Assembly (NCBI GenBank): GCA_038501625.1
Contig: JAZAYU010000368.1
Location: 236,501 to 300,500 of the forward strand
Reading direction: 5' to 3'
Length of the DNA stretch: 64,000 bases
DNA from: Corbicula japonica
Lineage: Eukaryota; Mollusca; Bivalvia; Venerida; Cyrenidae
In this document: piece by piece, positions 24,301-33,279 of the stretch
Position numbering within the stretch: position 1 is the first letter of the stretch
Layout: each line of letters begins with the position of its first letter
The notes under the pieces: model-generated
Told to the model about the DNA's origin: nothing
Seen by the model: only the letters and a program-made list of their open reading frames with translations
Database searches by the model: none
Translations under genes and position numbers: made by a program

Positions 24301-27112
24301 TAAACTATCTCGTGAGTATAATCTAAAGAATCGTTCCACAGCCTGCAAACAGAAAATTCAGTCACTTTTATGAGAAGTCGCTTACTGTAAGTACACTTGC
24401 AGCAGCAGATTATACAACCATAAAAAATGATTTATTTAACAATTATTCGTCATAAAGTCACCCTGGTCTATAAGAAAATTAAAACATAACAAAATCGCTC
24501 TCTTTCAAAAACGTATCGATAACAGACACATTACAATCTTACCACATACAGTTAAAAGGGATGAAACAGTGTTAGCCAACACCTAAATCAAAATGGAAAA
24601 ATACTTCACACATTGTAATCTTAACGGACGTACGCTCTTGCTCTGACTCGGCATAGTGTGTTTCAACTAAAAAATACTGTAGGTGGTAAACAATGGTAAA
24701 AAGCGAAATTTAATATTAACACGCAGTCATGAGTAGGAAGGTTCATTTGATCAGGCAGAAAGGAAGATTTTGTCAAACCACGTGTGTTTTATTTTGGTAA
24801 ATATAACGATAGGCCCAGCCGATTGACTTGATCGAGCTTCTTGTTTCTTACAGCTTACTTGAGACAATGTTTCTAAGTTGTCCTCAAATGTCATGAAACA
24901 AATAAAACAATTGTCGTTACCAGAATTAAAACATGCTACGACAAAGATTTATTAATCTACTACCTCTATCAATAAGAATGCACTGCTCAGAAACTCGTGG
25001 AATCTTAGTGGAAACTGGTCTAATGGAATTGATTGTAGTGTTTTCTCAATATTCTTAAGGCGACCCTTTCTTGTAAGACAGTCGTGTAGTGTAACCGAAA
25101 ACAATGACATGCTGAAATATATAGTGATAAATAAAATGAGTATTAGTATACTGTATAGTTTATGTTTTTCTAAACAATCTAAAAGAACGACTGAATCTCA
25201 GATTCTGTTATTAATATTACGACATAAATACCGTTCCATTTTATATGATGTTGATTTGAAATAGAAGAAAAGGGAACTTTGAAAGCCACCGAACACGAAA
25301 CGTATTAAAATATTGCAGGCTCGGTTGGATTGAGCCTATTCATGAGAAGCACAAACGGTCTAACCTTTCTGCTTGATTGAAACTCTGGCTTGAATAAGAC
25401 ATATTTCGCATATAACGTCACATTTAGGTCTACCAAAATGATCATCTACTCACTGGTGCCTATAAATAAGCGTCTTAGCCAATAACAGACTTCCCGAAAG
25501 TTGAAAAAAAAGTGTCAGACATTTGGTCAGACAAGATGTGAAAAACTGTCTGACCGAAACAAATTCAGTCTGACCGAAACATGTTAAAAAGGTATAATAA
25601 AGTAGTAGGAGTTCAAATTTGTGTCTGACATCCGGTCAGATAATATTAGAAAACATGTCTGACCGGCTGAAATTTTACCAGACAGGTCCTTCGGTCTGGT
25701 AACTTTCGGGAAGTCTGCAATAAGCTTAATTAAATCAACGGCATTCACGCATATCATGATACATTAATATTTTATTATTGATACAAAGGGAATCAGGGGT
25801 GGTCTGAAAACAAGAGGGATTCTTCGAGTTGATACAGTCATTATTTGACTCCTAATTTAAGGGTTGGCTGTTCATGTTCAATGAATGTTAGATTATTATA
25901 CATGTTATGTTTTGATAAATCAAACTCATCATTTGAAATCGTATCCACTCTTATTACAAATATGACAGTGATTACAAAACAATAAAAATACCACAAACAT
26001 GTGTTGAGTTAAATAAGTCCATGATATTAACCTGCTTTAACAGGCCTGTCAAATGAAGTGTAAGTGAATTCTCAACATTAATCGTAAACTACAAGTATTT
26101 GAGAATATCAGTAGCTTTTCATTGATGTGTTATATACTCACACACGTTTCTAGTTTAGACGCTTTTTGTTATATATTTTATACATGTAAGATATCAGTCT
26201 CAAGATAAACATTGCAGCAATTTGAGTAATCAGTACCTTCCTTTCAATTAAATACTAATTTGTGAATGTGGACACCTTTGAGGAAAATAAACGTTTATTT
26301 ACTATTCAAACACATACCGAAATTTTACCCTCTTTTGGCAAAAAGTTTACGCTGTAATGATATAACAGTGATTACCGAATTGAAAATGGGTCGGGTATAT
26401 TTACATAATTATCAATAAATTATACATTTAGTTCATCTTAGTGTGAGTTCACTCTGAATCTCGAGCGTTTTTCGCATTTTATGAACTGAACTTGGCGATT
26501 TTGTGTTTTCGATACAGATTCGAGGCTTTTATTAAAAGTAAACGTCTTCTGAAAGTGCTCGAATGGAATATATAAAATTGATTGTCGAGCGAAAAAAGGA
26601 CAGTTCAATAAACTTAATGTGATTTGATTTTATACATCCTTAGGTTACAGTAAACTACATTAGTGTTTACCCTAGTTTTTCAACCAATCACAATGCTTTA
26701 TTTTTTAAAATATCTCCTTTCTACTTCATGTAGAAACAGTCTATAGAAACTATTGTTATAGAACAAACTTTGGGGAAAACTATCGTAAACACTAAGTCAG
26801 TTAGAGTCCAAATAGAGAAATCTACATGAAATAGACACGCCAGTCGGTCGCTACCGCTCCCTCCTTTGCCGTGTCTATTTCATGTAGATTTCTCTATTTG
26901 GACTCTAACTAATACATAGAGGCCTACATGTGACTCAGTCGGTAAATAAACTAATCTGTCTTTATTTCGAACGTCAATGTGTTAAATTTTTAATTGGTTT
27001 GCGAATAATGTAGTCAGCAATCATATAAATATGTAAAAGAAATAGTGTTTATCTTGAAAAGAAAGGAAATTAACACTTACTTCAATGACTGGGTAATCCG
27101 GGAATCCAGTAT
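18324..27112 (-). CDS. Gene D: helix-rich protein, relative of gene C (tentative exon model)
   Basis: Exons by phase continuity: 27112-27081 (0 to 2), 25111-24964 (2 to 0), 24342-24297 (0 to 1), 21312-21145 (1 to 1; an alternative acceptor gives 21322), 20778-20597 (1 to 0), 18696-18538 (0 to 0), and optionally 18389-18324 (0 to 0). The first part (MSLFSVTLHDCLTRKG; SIPLDQFPLRFHEFLSS; WNLMKNNEVLFRSFAKLAL) looks like consecutive amphipathic helices. The later part is Ser/Thr/Asn-rich (GSSNTSNTTAS), then charged and basic. Exon phases and the pattern W-x(3)-N-x-V-x(5)-A match gene C. No family is recognised. No stop is placed with certainty; the last exon may read directly into gene A. An upstream start was not found, although ATG at 27117-27119 could open another frame. 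Confidence 0.45.
18538..18696 (-). CDS. Gene D charged exon
   Basis: A 159-nt exon (ttgcag|AAAGAAG to ATAATT|gtaagt, phase 0 to 0) encodes KEAVSFTEIITSDDDQ, a lysine-rich stretch, then IIPFSILGTIGFSC. If the intron is retained the frame stops about 20 codons later, giving one possible C-terminus for gene D. Confidence 0.45.
18800..19524. other. Gene D intron, first part
   Basis: AT-rich sequence with no exon or repeat recognised before the tandem arrays begin. Confidence 0.4.
19525..20550. repeat. Tandem array 1, about 145-bp unit, seven units
   Basis: The unit carries ctgtgaccttgacctttgac followed by ctactgaccccaaaatcaat, then ctactcaataagggctatca, gctctgggtcaaagggtact and gagcggaaacggttttcact. 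Spacing between successive copies is about 145-150 bp. The array starts after aaaacgcatgtctccccg and ends with ggggggagacataa, an inverted-end pair shared with arrays 2 and 3. Each unit holds several nuclear-receptor-type AGGTCA half sites. Short ORFs here are repeat artefacts. The array overlaps the end of the intron beside gene D exon 20597-20778. Confidence 0.85.
20597..20778 (-). CDS. Gene D Ser/Thr/Asn-rich exon
   Basis: A 182-nt exon (ttttcag|ACCATGG to TTTTGAG|gtttat, phase 1 to 0). It contains three cysteines (HCQCTSF, DECSQ) and ends in a serine/threonine/asparagine-rich stretch. It begins only 47 bp from the end of tandem array 1. Confidence 0.45.
21145..21312 (-). CDS. Gene D helical exon
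   Basis: It ends at GGGACAT|gtaagt. Two acceptors are possible: ctag|ACC (start 21322) and aatag|GG (start 21312). Only the second is in phase with the 24297-24342 exon as read. It encodes NEEYTWNLMKNNEVLFRSFA and onward, which resembles the gene C exon 54651-54870 around W-R-N-M. Confidence 0.45.
21825..22720. repeat. Tandem array 2, same unit as array 1, about six units
   Basis: It starts with aaaacgcatgtctcccccct and ends with a gacagacggagagacggaca motif followed by agacataa. Units are more divergent than in array 1, with several shortened copies (22440-22590). Confidence 0.8.
22855..23530. repeat. Tandem array 3, same unit, about four units
   Basis: It starts with gaaaaacgcatgtctccccc and ends with repeated gacagacgga motifs, then ggggtagggggagacataat. 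Only about 130 bp separate it from array 2. Confidence 0.8.
23531..24296. other. Gene D intron
   Basis: AT-rich DNA, nothing recognised. Confidence 0.4.
24964..25111 (-). CDS. Gene D helical exon (MSLFSVTLHD...)
   Basis: A 148-nt exon (atttcag|CATGTC to GATAGAG|gtagta, phase 2 to 0), with alternating hydrophobic and charged residues typical of helices. The phase pair is the same as gene C exon 61047-61209. Its ATG could be a translation start if the upstream exon is non-coding. Confidence 0.5.
25271..25345 (+). repeat. Dispersed 75-bp repeat with hairpin, copy 1
   Basis: It contains aatattgcaggctcggttgg followed by attgagcct; ggctc...gagcc forms a stem. It is similar over about 75 bp to 47404-47480. 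Confidence 0.6.
25480..25723. mobile_element. MITE with 17-bp terminal inverted repeats and CAATAA target duplication
   Basis: cagacttcccgaaagtt (25486-25502) is an exact inverted match to aactttcgggaagtctg (25701-25717). caataa directly flanks both ends (25480-25485, 25718-25723). Inside, the string tctgaccg / cggtcaga recurs at least five times in both orientations. No coding capacity. Confidence 0.85.
26654..26795. repeat. Imperfect inverted repeat, about 25-bp arms
   Basis: tagtgtttaccctagttttt on the left pairs with aaaactatcgtaaacacta on the right, with a few mismatches. It immediately precedes the perfect palindrome at 26799-26910. Confidence 0.55.
26799..26910. mobile_element. Perfect 41-bp inverted repeat with 30-bp loop
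   Basis: 26799-26839 (agttagagtccaaatagaga, then aatctacatgaaatagacacg) is an exact reverse complement of 26870-26910. The loop is GC-rich (ccagtcggtcgctaccgctc...). Perfect identity suggests a recent fold-back MITE or active gene conversion. Confidence 0.85.
27081..27112 (-). CDS. Gene D upstream 32-nt exon (tentative)
   Basis: aatgacag|ATACTGG to CATTGAA|gtaagt (strong donor), phase 0 to 2, encoding ILDSRITQSL. The phase matches gene C exon 62431-62510. A competing reading starts at ATG 27117-27119 (MTDTGFPDYPVIE, phase 0), but this does not join in frame to the next exon. Confidence 0.35.
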
Positions 27113-28878
27113 CTGTCATTAAGTGCGTAGTATATGTTGATAGGTTGGTCTTTAATTAGCATTGGAAAAACCCGTTTGCTACTATTATTACTTTGCTTTG
27201 ATATTAAAGTGTCCTTTATCTGCCACAACATAAATATCAGATTTCAAGAAAACTCTGCGAACAGAATTTGTAATTTTACGAAATGTTAATATAAAATCAT
27301 GAAAATTGATAAACGTTTGAATAAATGAATTCAATGTCACAGTAATTAATTTTAGCGTGGATATTTGTTCGTTACTGCGTCAAACTGACACATCGTATCT
27401 GTTAATTTTTTCTAGTCTTAATCATCTAGACGTTCTGTCATTGATCAGTGTCACACTGCTCTGACGAACGTCTAGAGACATCACTATATAAAAAGTCTGA
27501 CCGAAAGGTGGCGCTTTTGTATCGCAAACAAATCCTAAATCAATCGCTAATCTAATGAAATTTGTTAACAGTGCTTTAACCGTATTTCTCCCACACTGGG
27601 CAAAGCGAAATTAAGGTAATATGATATCGAGCTACAAAATCAGGTATATGGTTTAGACTCTTTCTCCGTCGTTATCATAAAATAAACGACTGTTGTAAAC
27701 CAAAAACTAGAGGCCTCTGATTGGCTGCAGGATGACGTCACACTTGCTTTCTGTATCTATTTTAATATTTTCTCTCCAGCTTCTTATCAACTAGGCCTAT
27801 TGCTCATCACAATAATTCTTGATAATACTTGACATGGATAAAGAGAAAATGAGCACCCTTTCTGATAAAAAAGAAGAGGTACAGCTTATACTTTATTAAA
27901 CCAGCAATTAGAAGGTGTTAACATCGCACTGCACTGAACAACATCTTAGCATGTGCTGATTTTGTGCAACTCGAAGGTTTAACATATCTCAGTTTAGTAG
28001 ACATTCCATTCAAATATATCAGTGACCGAGTGAAGTGGCATCAAATTGCTATCAGCAACCCTGTTGGGATCATATTTACACCTTTATTTCCACTGCTTCA
28101 ATATCCTTTAGCGGACGAGTGAAGTTCAATCTTCAATAAACACCGTTAGCCTTATCACCGCGCAATGGTACATTCAGGGTCGGATGTTAACTGCAATCTA
28201 TCCTGGTAAAGGAATGCCCTGGTGACGTCATGAAATCCCCGCTATTTTTATAATTGTTGCTAATTTTAGATAGCTCTTCCTGGAATGTTGCTATTTTTAG
28301 TTGCTTTTATACCCCTCAAACCGGAAGTAAACAAGTTTACTTATATGACATCAAATCCAGTTGTTTCTTTCGTTTCGTGTTCCTGTTTTATGTTATATCT
28401 GGGGCTACCGCCTCCGAACCCCCGTTTTTATGTTTTGAGCGAGAAAGAAAATGGCCGCCAAAAATCCGATTCAGTCAGGGTCGGATGTAAACTCGTACCG
28501 TTCCATTTTCTAGAATTATCATTGGTTGAAAATTTAACGCATTAGTCTTTTCTAACTTCCCGCCAAAATAACGGTTTTTACTTAGACTATCATTTACTCG
28601 CATAGATAGTACTTGCTGTGTAACAAATTTGATGTTTGTTGTGAAATATTAGGTTTTTCTGTATATAAATGTTTGAAAAAACGGATGAATGTGTTCAATA
28701 AACATGGAACTATTTTTGGTCGTAGTATGGTTTTTTTTATTTGAGTAAATAGGCGCACCAGTCCAAATGCCAAACCCGGGGTAAGAAATGTTTTAAACAA
28801 CATTTCGAAATTAGTAAAAAGTATATATTTTATATTAAATTTAGAAACAAAATGATAAAATGAGGTGTAAATATAAGA
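27113..28878. other. Non-coding stretch upstream of gene D
   Basis: It contains a short inverted repeat (ctagacgttc / gaacgtctag near 27426-27474) and, at 28440-28500, a slightly GC-richer segment. No convincing exon. Any gene D promoter or upstream exons would be here or beyond the retroelement. Confidence 0.35.
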
Positions 28879-29060
28879 AATAAATTTCGTGTTTGATAAG
28901 TTCATCGAGTCTTGAACGTCATTAGGGCTGGTTAAAGCACGCGTGGAGTCCTTCGGACTCCACACACTTTAACCAACCCTAATTATAGGATTATTAGATA
29001 ATTATGGTATTTGTTAACCAATTACATGTATACTTATTGCTGTTTCTGTTTCTGTTATTT
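28879..29060. repeat. Left inverted-repeat arm of the retroelement
   Basis: It reads aataaatttcgtgtttgata ... gtttctgttattt and is matched in reverse complement at 33156-33279, except for a 58-bp insert (28926-28983). Confidence 0.85.
28921..28983. repeat. 63-nt hairpin inserted in the left arm only
   Basis: Outer arms attagggctggttaaag / ctttaaccaaccctaat pair with one mismatch. The inner ggagtccttcggactcc is a perfect stem closed by a C(UUCG)G-type loop. The right arm reads straight through at this point (cattag-tatagg equivalent), so 58 bp were gained here or lost there. Confidence 0.8.
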
Positions 29061-29136
29061 TCAGATCTTGATCATTGTTTAATCAACGAATAAAGATTGA
29101 CAAATAGAACAGACTCTTATTTATGATCAAGATACA

Positions 29137-32100
29137 GTGACAATCGCAACAATGCCTGCAGTACAGTGTCCAATCCCTGATTGTGCCTACATCACCGATG
29201 ACCTGGATCCAGCTATCGTCGCAGCACTTATCACAGCTCACAGTGCTGTACACACATTTGCTGCGGCTGCTACTGCGAAAGTGAAGAAAGTCAAGCGACC
29301 CACTGTAACCGCCGCTGGTACAAGCGAGGACTGGGCATACTTTCTATCGCGCTGGACAGAATATGTGACAGCAACAAAACTGACCGGTCAAGACAAAGTG
29401 ATACAACCACTCGAGTGTTGTGACGAACCTCTTCGCAGAGACCTCACCAGGACAACAGGCGGTAAACTTACAGAAAAATCGGTGGACGATATATTGGCTG
29501 CCTTTCGTAAACTAGCTGTTAGGGAAGAAAACACAATGGTAGCCCGTGTGACATTGCATAATATGCGACAGGACCGTGATGAGTCAGTCAGAAACTTTGG
29601 CGCACGTCTCAGAGGACAAGCGGACATTTGCAAATTTGTTATTGATTGCCCTAACTGTGACGCAAAAGTGAACTACACAGACGCAATTATGCGGGATGTT
29701 CTCACACGAGGTGTGGTAGACCCTGACATTCAGTTAGACTTGCTTGGTGATAAGAATCAAAACATGTCTCTAGAAGAAGTGTTCCAGTTCGTCGAAGCTA
29801 AGGAAGCAGGAAAAGGGTCAGCTTCAAGGCTACTCGATGCACATTCGGTTGAGGCGGCTAGTTCATACAGAAGTGCAAAGCAAACGCCAAGCAAAGACAA
29901 TCAAGAAGCGTGCTCTTACTGTGGTAAACATGGTCATGGCAGGAAAAGTGTTGCACAAATTCGAAAGACTCAGTGTCCTGCTTATGGTCATAGGTGTGAA
30001 CTTTGCCATCGTGAACATCATTTTGAAAGTGTCTGTCGCAGCAGGGACAACCCAAAACGTCAGGCACAACCAAGGCCACGAAACTATGACAAAGAAAGTG
30101 CAGTGTTTGACTCATTATGTACGTTAAACTCTTCTAAGTCACAAAATGACAACATGAACACTATCAACACTCACAAGCAGAAGAGACAACAGCAAAGTGT
30201 ACCACTAGATCATCACATGTATGACAGCATGACAGACACATGGGTGCGCAGAAACTCAAAGCCTCAACCATTTGTGAACATTACTGTGCAAGCCCTTCCC
30301 GAGGACTATTCAGCCTTTGGAATAAAGCTTTCAGCTCCATCAGTGTGCGCAAATATACCTGCTATGGCTGACGCAGGATGCCAGAGCTGCCTCGCCGGTC
30401 TAAAAGTAGTTCACCGCCTTGGATTGTCTGAATCGGACCTTATTCCAGTGACAATGCGTATGCGCACAGCAAATAATGATGGAATCAAGATCCTCGGAGC
30501 CATGTTACTGAGATATTCATACACAATCAACGGCGCTAAAGTGGAGACAAGGCAAATGACCTATGTAACAGACTCTTCAGACAAACTGTTCCTTAGCAGA
30601 GAAGCTTGTGTGAATCTTGGAATCATTGGTGACGAATTTCCTGAGGTACGGCCTTCACAACAACATGCAGCAGCTGTGCACGGCGAGAACAAAGCACCAT
30701 GTGGTTGCCCTCTCCGCCAACGGCCACCTCCGCCTCCAAGTGCTTTACCGTTTCCACCGACAGAAGAGAATCGTCAAAAGCTGCAAGAGTACCTGCTTGA
30801 TTACTACAGGTCTAGCACGTTCAACACATGTGAACATCAGCTGCTGCCTCTGATGGATGGACCACCAATGAAACTTATGGTCGACCCCAATGCTGAACCC
30901 GTCATCCACCATACACCATTACACTGGCGAGATGCAGTTAAAGAAGGCCTTGATCAGGATGTACGATTAGGTGTTCTTGAGCCAGTCCCTATTGGAGAAC
31001 CTGTCACATGGTGTCATCGAATGGTGATATGCGCAAAGAAAAATGGTCAGCCTAGACGGACAGTGGACTTTCAAGCGCTTAATGCTCATGCTACCCGTGA
31101 GACACATCACACACCGTCTCCATTTCTTCAAGCTCGATCGGTGCCTAATGGTAAGAAAAAGACAGTCTTCGATGCTTGGAATGGCTATCATAGTGTCCCT
31201 CTACGCAAAGAAGATCGACATCTGACCACATTTATCACGCCGTGGGGGAGATACCGATACAAAACGGCGCCACAGGGTTACATAGCTTCAGGTGATGGCT
31301 ACACAAGACGGTATGACGAGATCGTGGCTGATGTTCCAAACAAAACAAAGTGTGTTGATGACGCCTTACTGTGGGCTGATGATCTACAGGAGAGCTTCTA
31401 CCAAGCCGTGAACTGGCTTGACGTTTGCGGAAGGAACGGGATAACGCTCAACCCCGAAAAGTTTGTCTTTGGAGCAGATGTGGTCGAATTCGCAGGCTTT
31501 GAAATCACTCTCAATGACGTCAGGCCCTGTCGGAGATACTTACAAGCCATCATGGACTTCCCAACTCCGAAGGACATCACTGATATGCGTTCATGGTTTG
31601 GCTTAGTGAACCAAGTCTCATACGCATTCAGCATGGCAGAGCGCATGTTGCCGTTTCGCGATCTTCTAAAGCCAGGCACTCCCTTCCAATGGAACGAACA
31701 CCTCCAAACACTGTTTGAGGAATCAAAAGCTCAGATTGTGAAAGAAATAGAAAAAGGCGTCTACATCTTCGACCCCGATAGAACTACATGTTTGGCAACA
31801 GACTGGTCCAAATCGGGAATAGGATTCTGGCTACTACAAAAACACTGTGCATGTATAAAAAATGAACCTTTCTGCTGTCCAACTGGATGGAAGATAACAC
31901 TGGTGGGCAGCAGATTCACCCACCCAGCCGAATCCCGCTACGCACCTATTGAGGGTGAAGCACTAGCAGTGGCAGATTCCCTGGACAAAGCCAGATATTT
32001 CGTGCTAGGCTGCAGAGACTTGATCATCGCTGTCGACCATAAACCTCTACTCAGGGTATTTGGAGATCGATCCCTTGAAGACATCTCAAACACTCGCCTG

Positions 32101-33222
32101 AGAAACTTCAAAGAAAAGACGCTAAGGTACAGGTTCCGAATGATCCACATTCCTGGAGTCAAACATCGTGCCACAGACTGCCTTTCACGCCATCCAACAA
32201 GTGATGCAGAAAAACTTGTCCTACCCGATGATATAGCACAAGTTTACAATCAAAGACATGCCGGGAACAGTCATCAGACTGAATCCAAGCCCCAGCACTA
32301 CCAGTTAGGCAGCATAGACGAAGGCTTAGTTTCGGCTGCAATTACATCTCTGAACGAACTCGGCCTGAAGTCAGTGACCTGGGACAGAGTCCGTATAGCA
32401 ACAGCTAGCGACCCAGGTATGGTGCAGCTGAGTGACCTCATAGAGCAAGGCATGCCGGAGCACCGTCATGAGGTACCAGAACCACTGAAGCAGTACTTCC
32501 AGTACCGTGAGGGCTTAACAACTGTTGATGGGGTCATCTTGTACAAGGATCGTGTAGTGGTTCCTCCATCACTCAGGCAAGAAGTACTAGATGCTCTACA
32601 TTCTGCTCACCAGGGAGTCACATCCATGACAGCTAGAGCCGAGACTTCTGTATTCTGGCCAGGAATCACCCCGGACATATCTGCTCTTCGTTCAAGCTGC
32701 CAACAATGCAACCGTAATGCTCCATCAAACCCAAGTGCTCCACCAGTTCCTCCAATGAGCCCAGAATATCCGTTTCAGTGCATATGTGCAGATTACTTCA
32801 CCTACCAGGGGCATCATTACCTGGTAGTCGTGGACCGATATTCAAACTGGCCTATTGTAGAACAATCAGCTGTTGGAGCCAGTGGACTCATAACCTGCCT
32901 CAGACGGATCTTTGTGACTTACGGGATTCCAGATGAACTCGCATCTGATGAAGGCCCAGAATTTACAGCTACAGCTACGCGACAGTTCCTCAGTGACTGG
33001 GGCGTGCATCACAGACTATCTTCAGTTGCATTCCCCCACAGCAACTGCAGAGCAAATGTAGGCGTCAAGACGGTAAAGCGTCTTCTAATGGACAACACAA
33101 CTTCCTCTGGTAACATTGACACCGACTCGTTCCAGCGGGCTATGCTGCAGTACAGAAATAACAAAAACAGAAACAGCAATAAGTATACATGTAATTGGTT
33201 AACAAATACCATAATTATCTAA
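29137..33222 (+). CDS. Retroelement Gag-Pol polyprotein (1361 codons, integrase truncated and mutated)
   Basis: Single frame in Ty3/gypsy domain order. Gag: zinc-knuckle region with C259-x2-C262 and a canonical CX2CX4HX4C knuckle at C287, C290, H295, C300. Protease: D412-A413-G414 in place of D-T/S-G. Reverse transcriptase: first aspartate D679 (VFDAWNGYH) and VDD at 740-742 in place of YxDD. RNase H: D889, E941, D967. Integrase: zinc-binding H1155, H1158, C1188, C1191; core D1219 and D1271, then N1307 at the position where DD35E demands glutamate (35 residues after D1271). The last 22 codons come from the inverted arm, so the integrase C-terminal domain is missing. The frame is uninterrupted, so decay is recent, yet the copy cannot integrate by itself. 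The start ATG is 29152 or the upstream non-ATG codon at 29137. Confidence 0.88.
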   Translation: MTIATMPAVQCPIPDCAYITDDLDPAIVAALITAHSAVHTFAAAATAKVKKVKRPTVTAAGTSEDWAYFLSRWTEYVTATKLTGQDKVIQPLECCDEPLRRDLTRTTGGKLTEKSVDDILAAFRKLAVREENTMVARVTLHNMRQDRDESVRNFGARLRGQADICKFVIDCPNCDAKVNYTDAIMRDVLTRGVVDPDIQLDLLGDKNQNMSLEEVFQFVEAKEAGKGSASRLLDAHSVEAASSYRSAKQTPSKDNQEACSYCGKHGHGRKSVAQIRKTQCPAYGHRCELCHREHHFESVCRSRDNPKRQAQPRPRNYDKESAVFDSLCTLNSSKSQNDNMNTINTHKQKRQQQSVPLDHHMYDSMTDTWVRRNSKPQPFVNITVQALPEDYSAFGIKLSAPSVCANIPAMADAGCQSCLAGLKVVHRLGLSESDLIPVTMRMRTANNDGIKILGAMLLRYSYTINGAKVETRQMTYVTDSSDKLFLSREACVNLGIIGDEFPEVRPSQQHAAAVHGENKAPCGCPLRQRPPPPPSALPFPPTEENRQKLQEYLLDYYRSSTFNTCEHQLLPLMDGPPMKLMVDPNAEPVIHHTPLHWRDAVKEGLDQDVRLGVLEPVPIGEPVTWCHRMVICAKKNGQPRRTVDFQALNAHATRETHHTPSPFLQARSVPNGKKKTVFDAWNGYHSVPLRKEDRHLTTFITPWGRYRYKTAPQGYIASGDGYTRRYDEIVADVPNKTKCVDDALLWADDLQESFYQAVNWLDVCGRNGITLNPEKFVFGADVVEFAGFEITLNDVRPCRRYLQAIMDFPTPKDITDMRSWFGLVNQVSYAFSMAERMLPFRDLLKPGTPFQWNEHLQTLFEESKAQIVKEIEKGVYIFDPDRTTCLATDWSKSGIGFWLLQKHCACIKNEPFCCPTGWKITLVGSRFTHPAESRYAPIEGEALAVADSLDKARYFVLGCRDLIIAVDHKPLLRVFGDRSLEDISNTRLRNFKEKTLRYRFRMIHIPGVKHRATDCLSRHPTSDAEKLVLPDDIAQVYNQRHAGNSHQTESKPQHYQLGSIDEGLVSAAITSLNELGLKSVTWDRVRIATASDPGMVQLSDLIEQGMPEHRHEVPEPLKQYFQYREGLTTVDGVILYKDRVVVPPSLRQEVLDALHSAHQGVTSMTARAETSVFWPGITPDISALRSSCQQCNRNAPSNPSAPPVPPMSPEYPFQCICADYFTYQGHHYLVVVDRYSNWPIVEQSAVGASGLITCLRRIFVTYGIPDELASDEGPEFTATATRQFLSDWGVHHRLSSVAFPHSNCRANVGVKTVKRLLMDNTTSSGNIDTDSFQRAMLQYRNNKNRNSNKYTCNWLTNTIII

Positions 33223-33279
33223 TAATCCTATACTAATGACGTTCAAGACTCGATGAACTTATCAAACACGAAATTTATT
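33156..33279. repeat. Right inverted-repeat arm of the retroelement
   Basis: aaataacaaaaacagaaaca ... gaacttatcaaacacgaaat is the reverse complement of the left arm without the hairpin. It begins inside the integrase reading frame directly after an LQYRN motif. Confidence 0.85.

Larger units (their letters stand above)
28879..33279 (+). mobile_element. Ty3/gypsy-type retroelement bounded by inverted repeats
   Basis: A 4.1-kb gag-pol frame sits between an arm at 28879-29060 and its inverted counterpart at 33156-33279. No direct long terminal repeats, primer-binding site or polypurine tract are evident. The right arm cuts the integrase short. It looks like a rearranged copy in which an inverted piece of the 5' end replaced the 3' end. 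It lies between genes D and B in opposite orientation. Confidence 0.8.

Noticed and set aside
29388..33212. Open stretches on both strands overlapping the gag-pol frame
   Set aside because: They are shadows of the 1361-codon frame, with no domains or splice context of their own.
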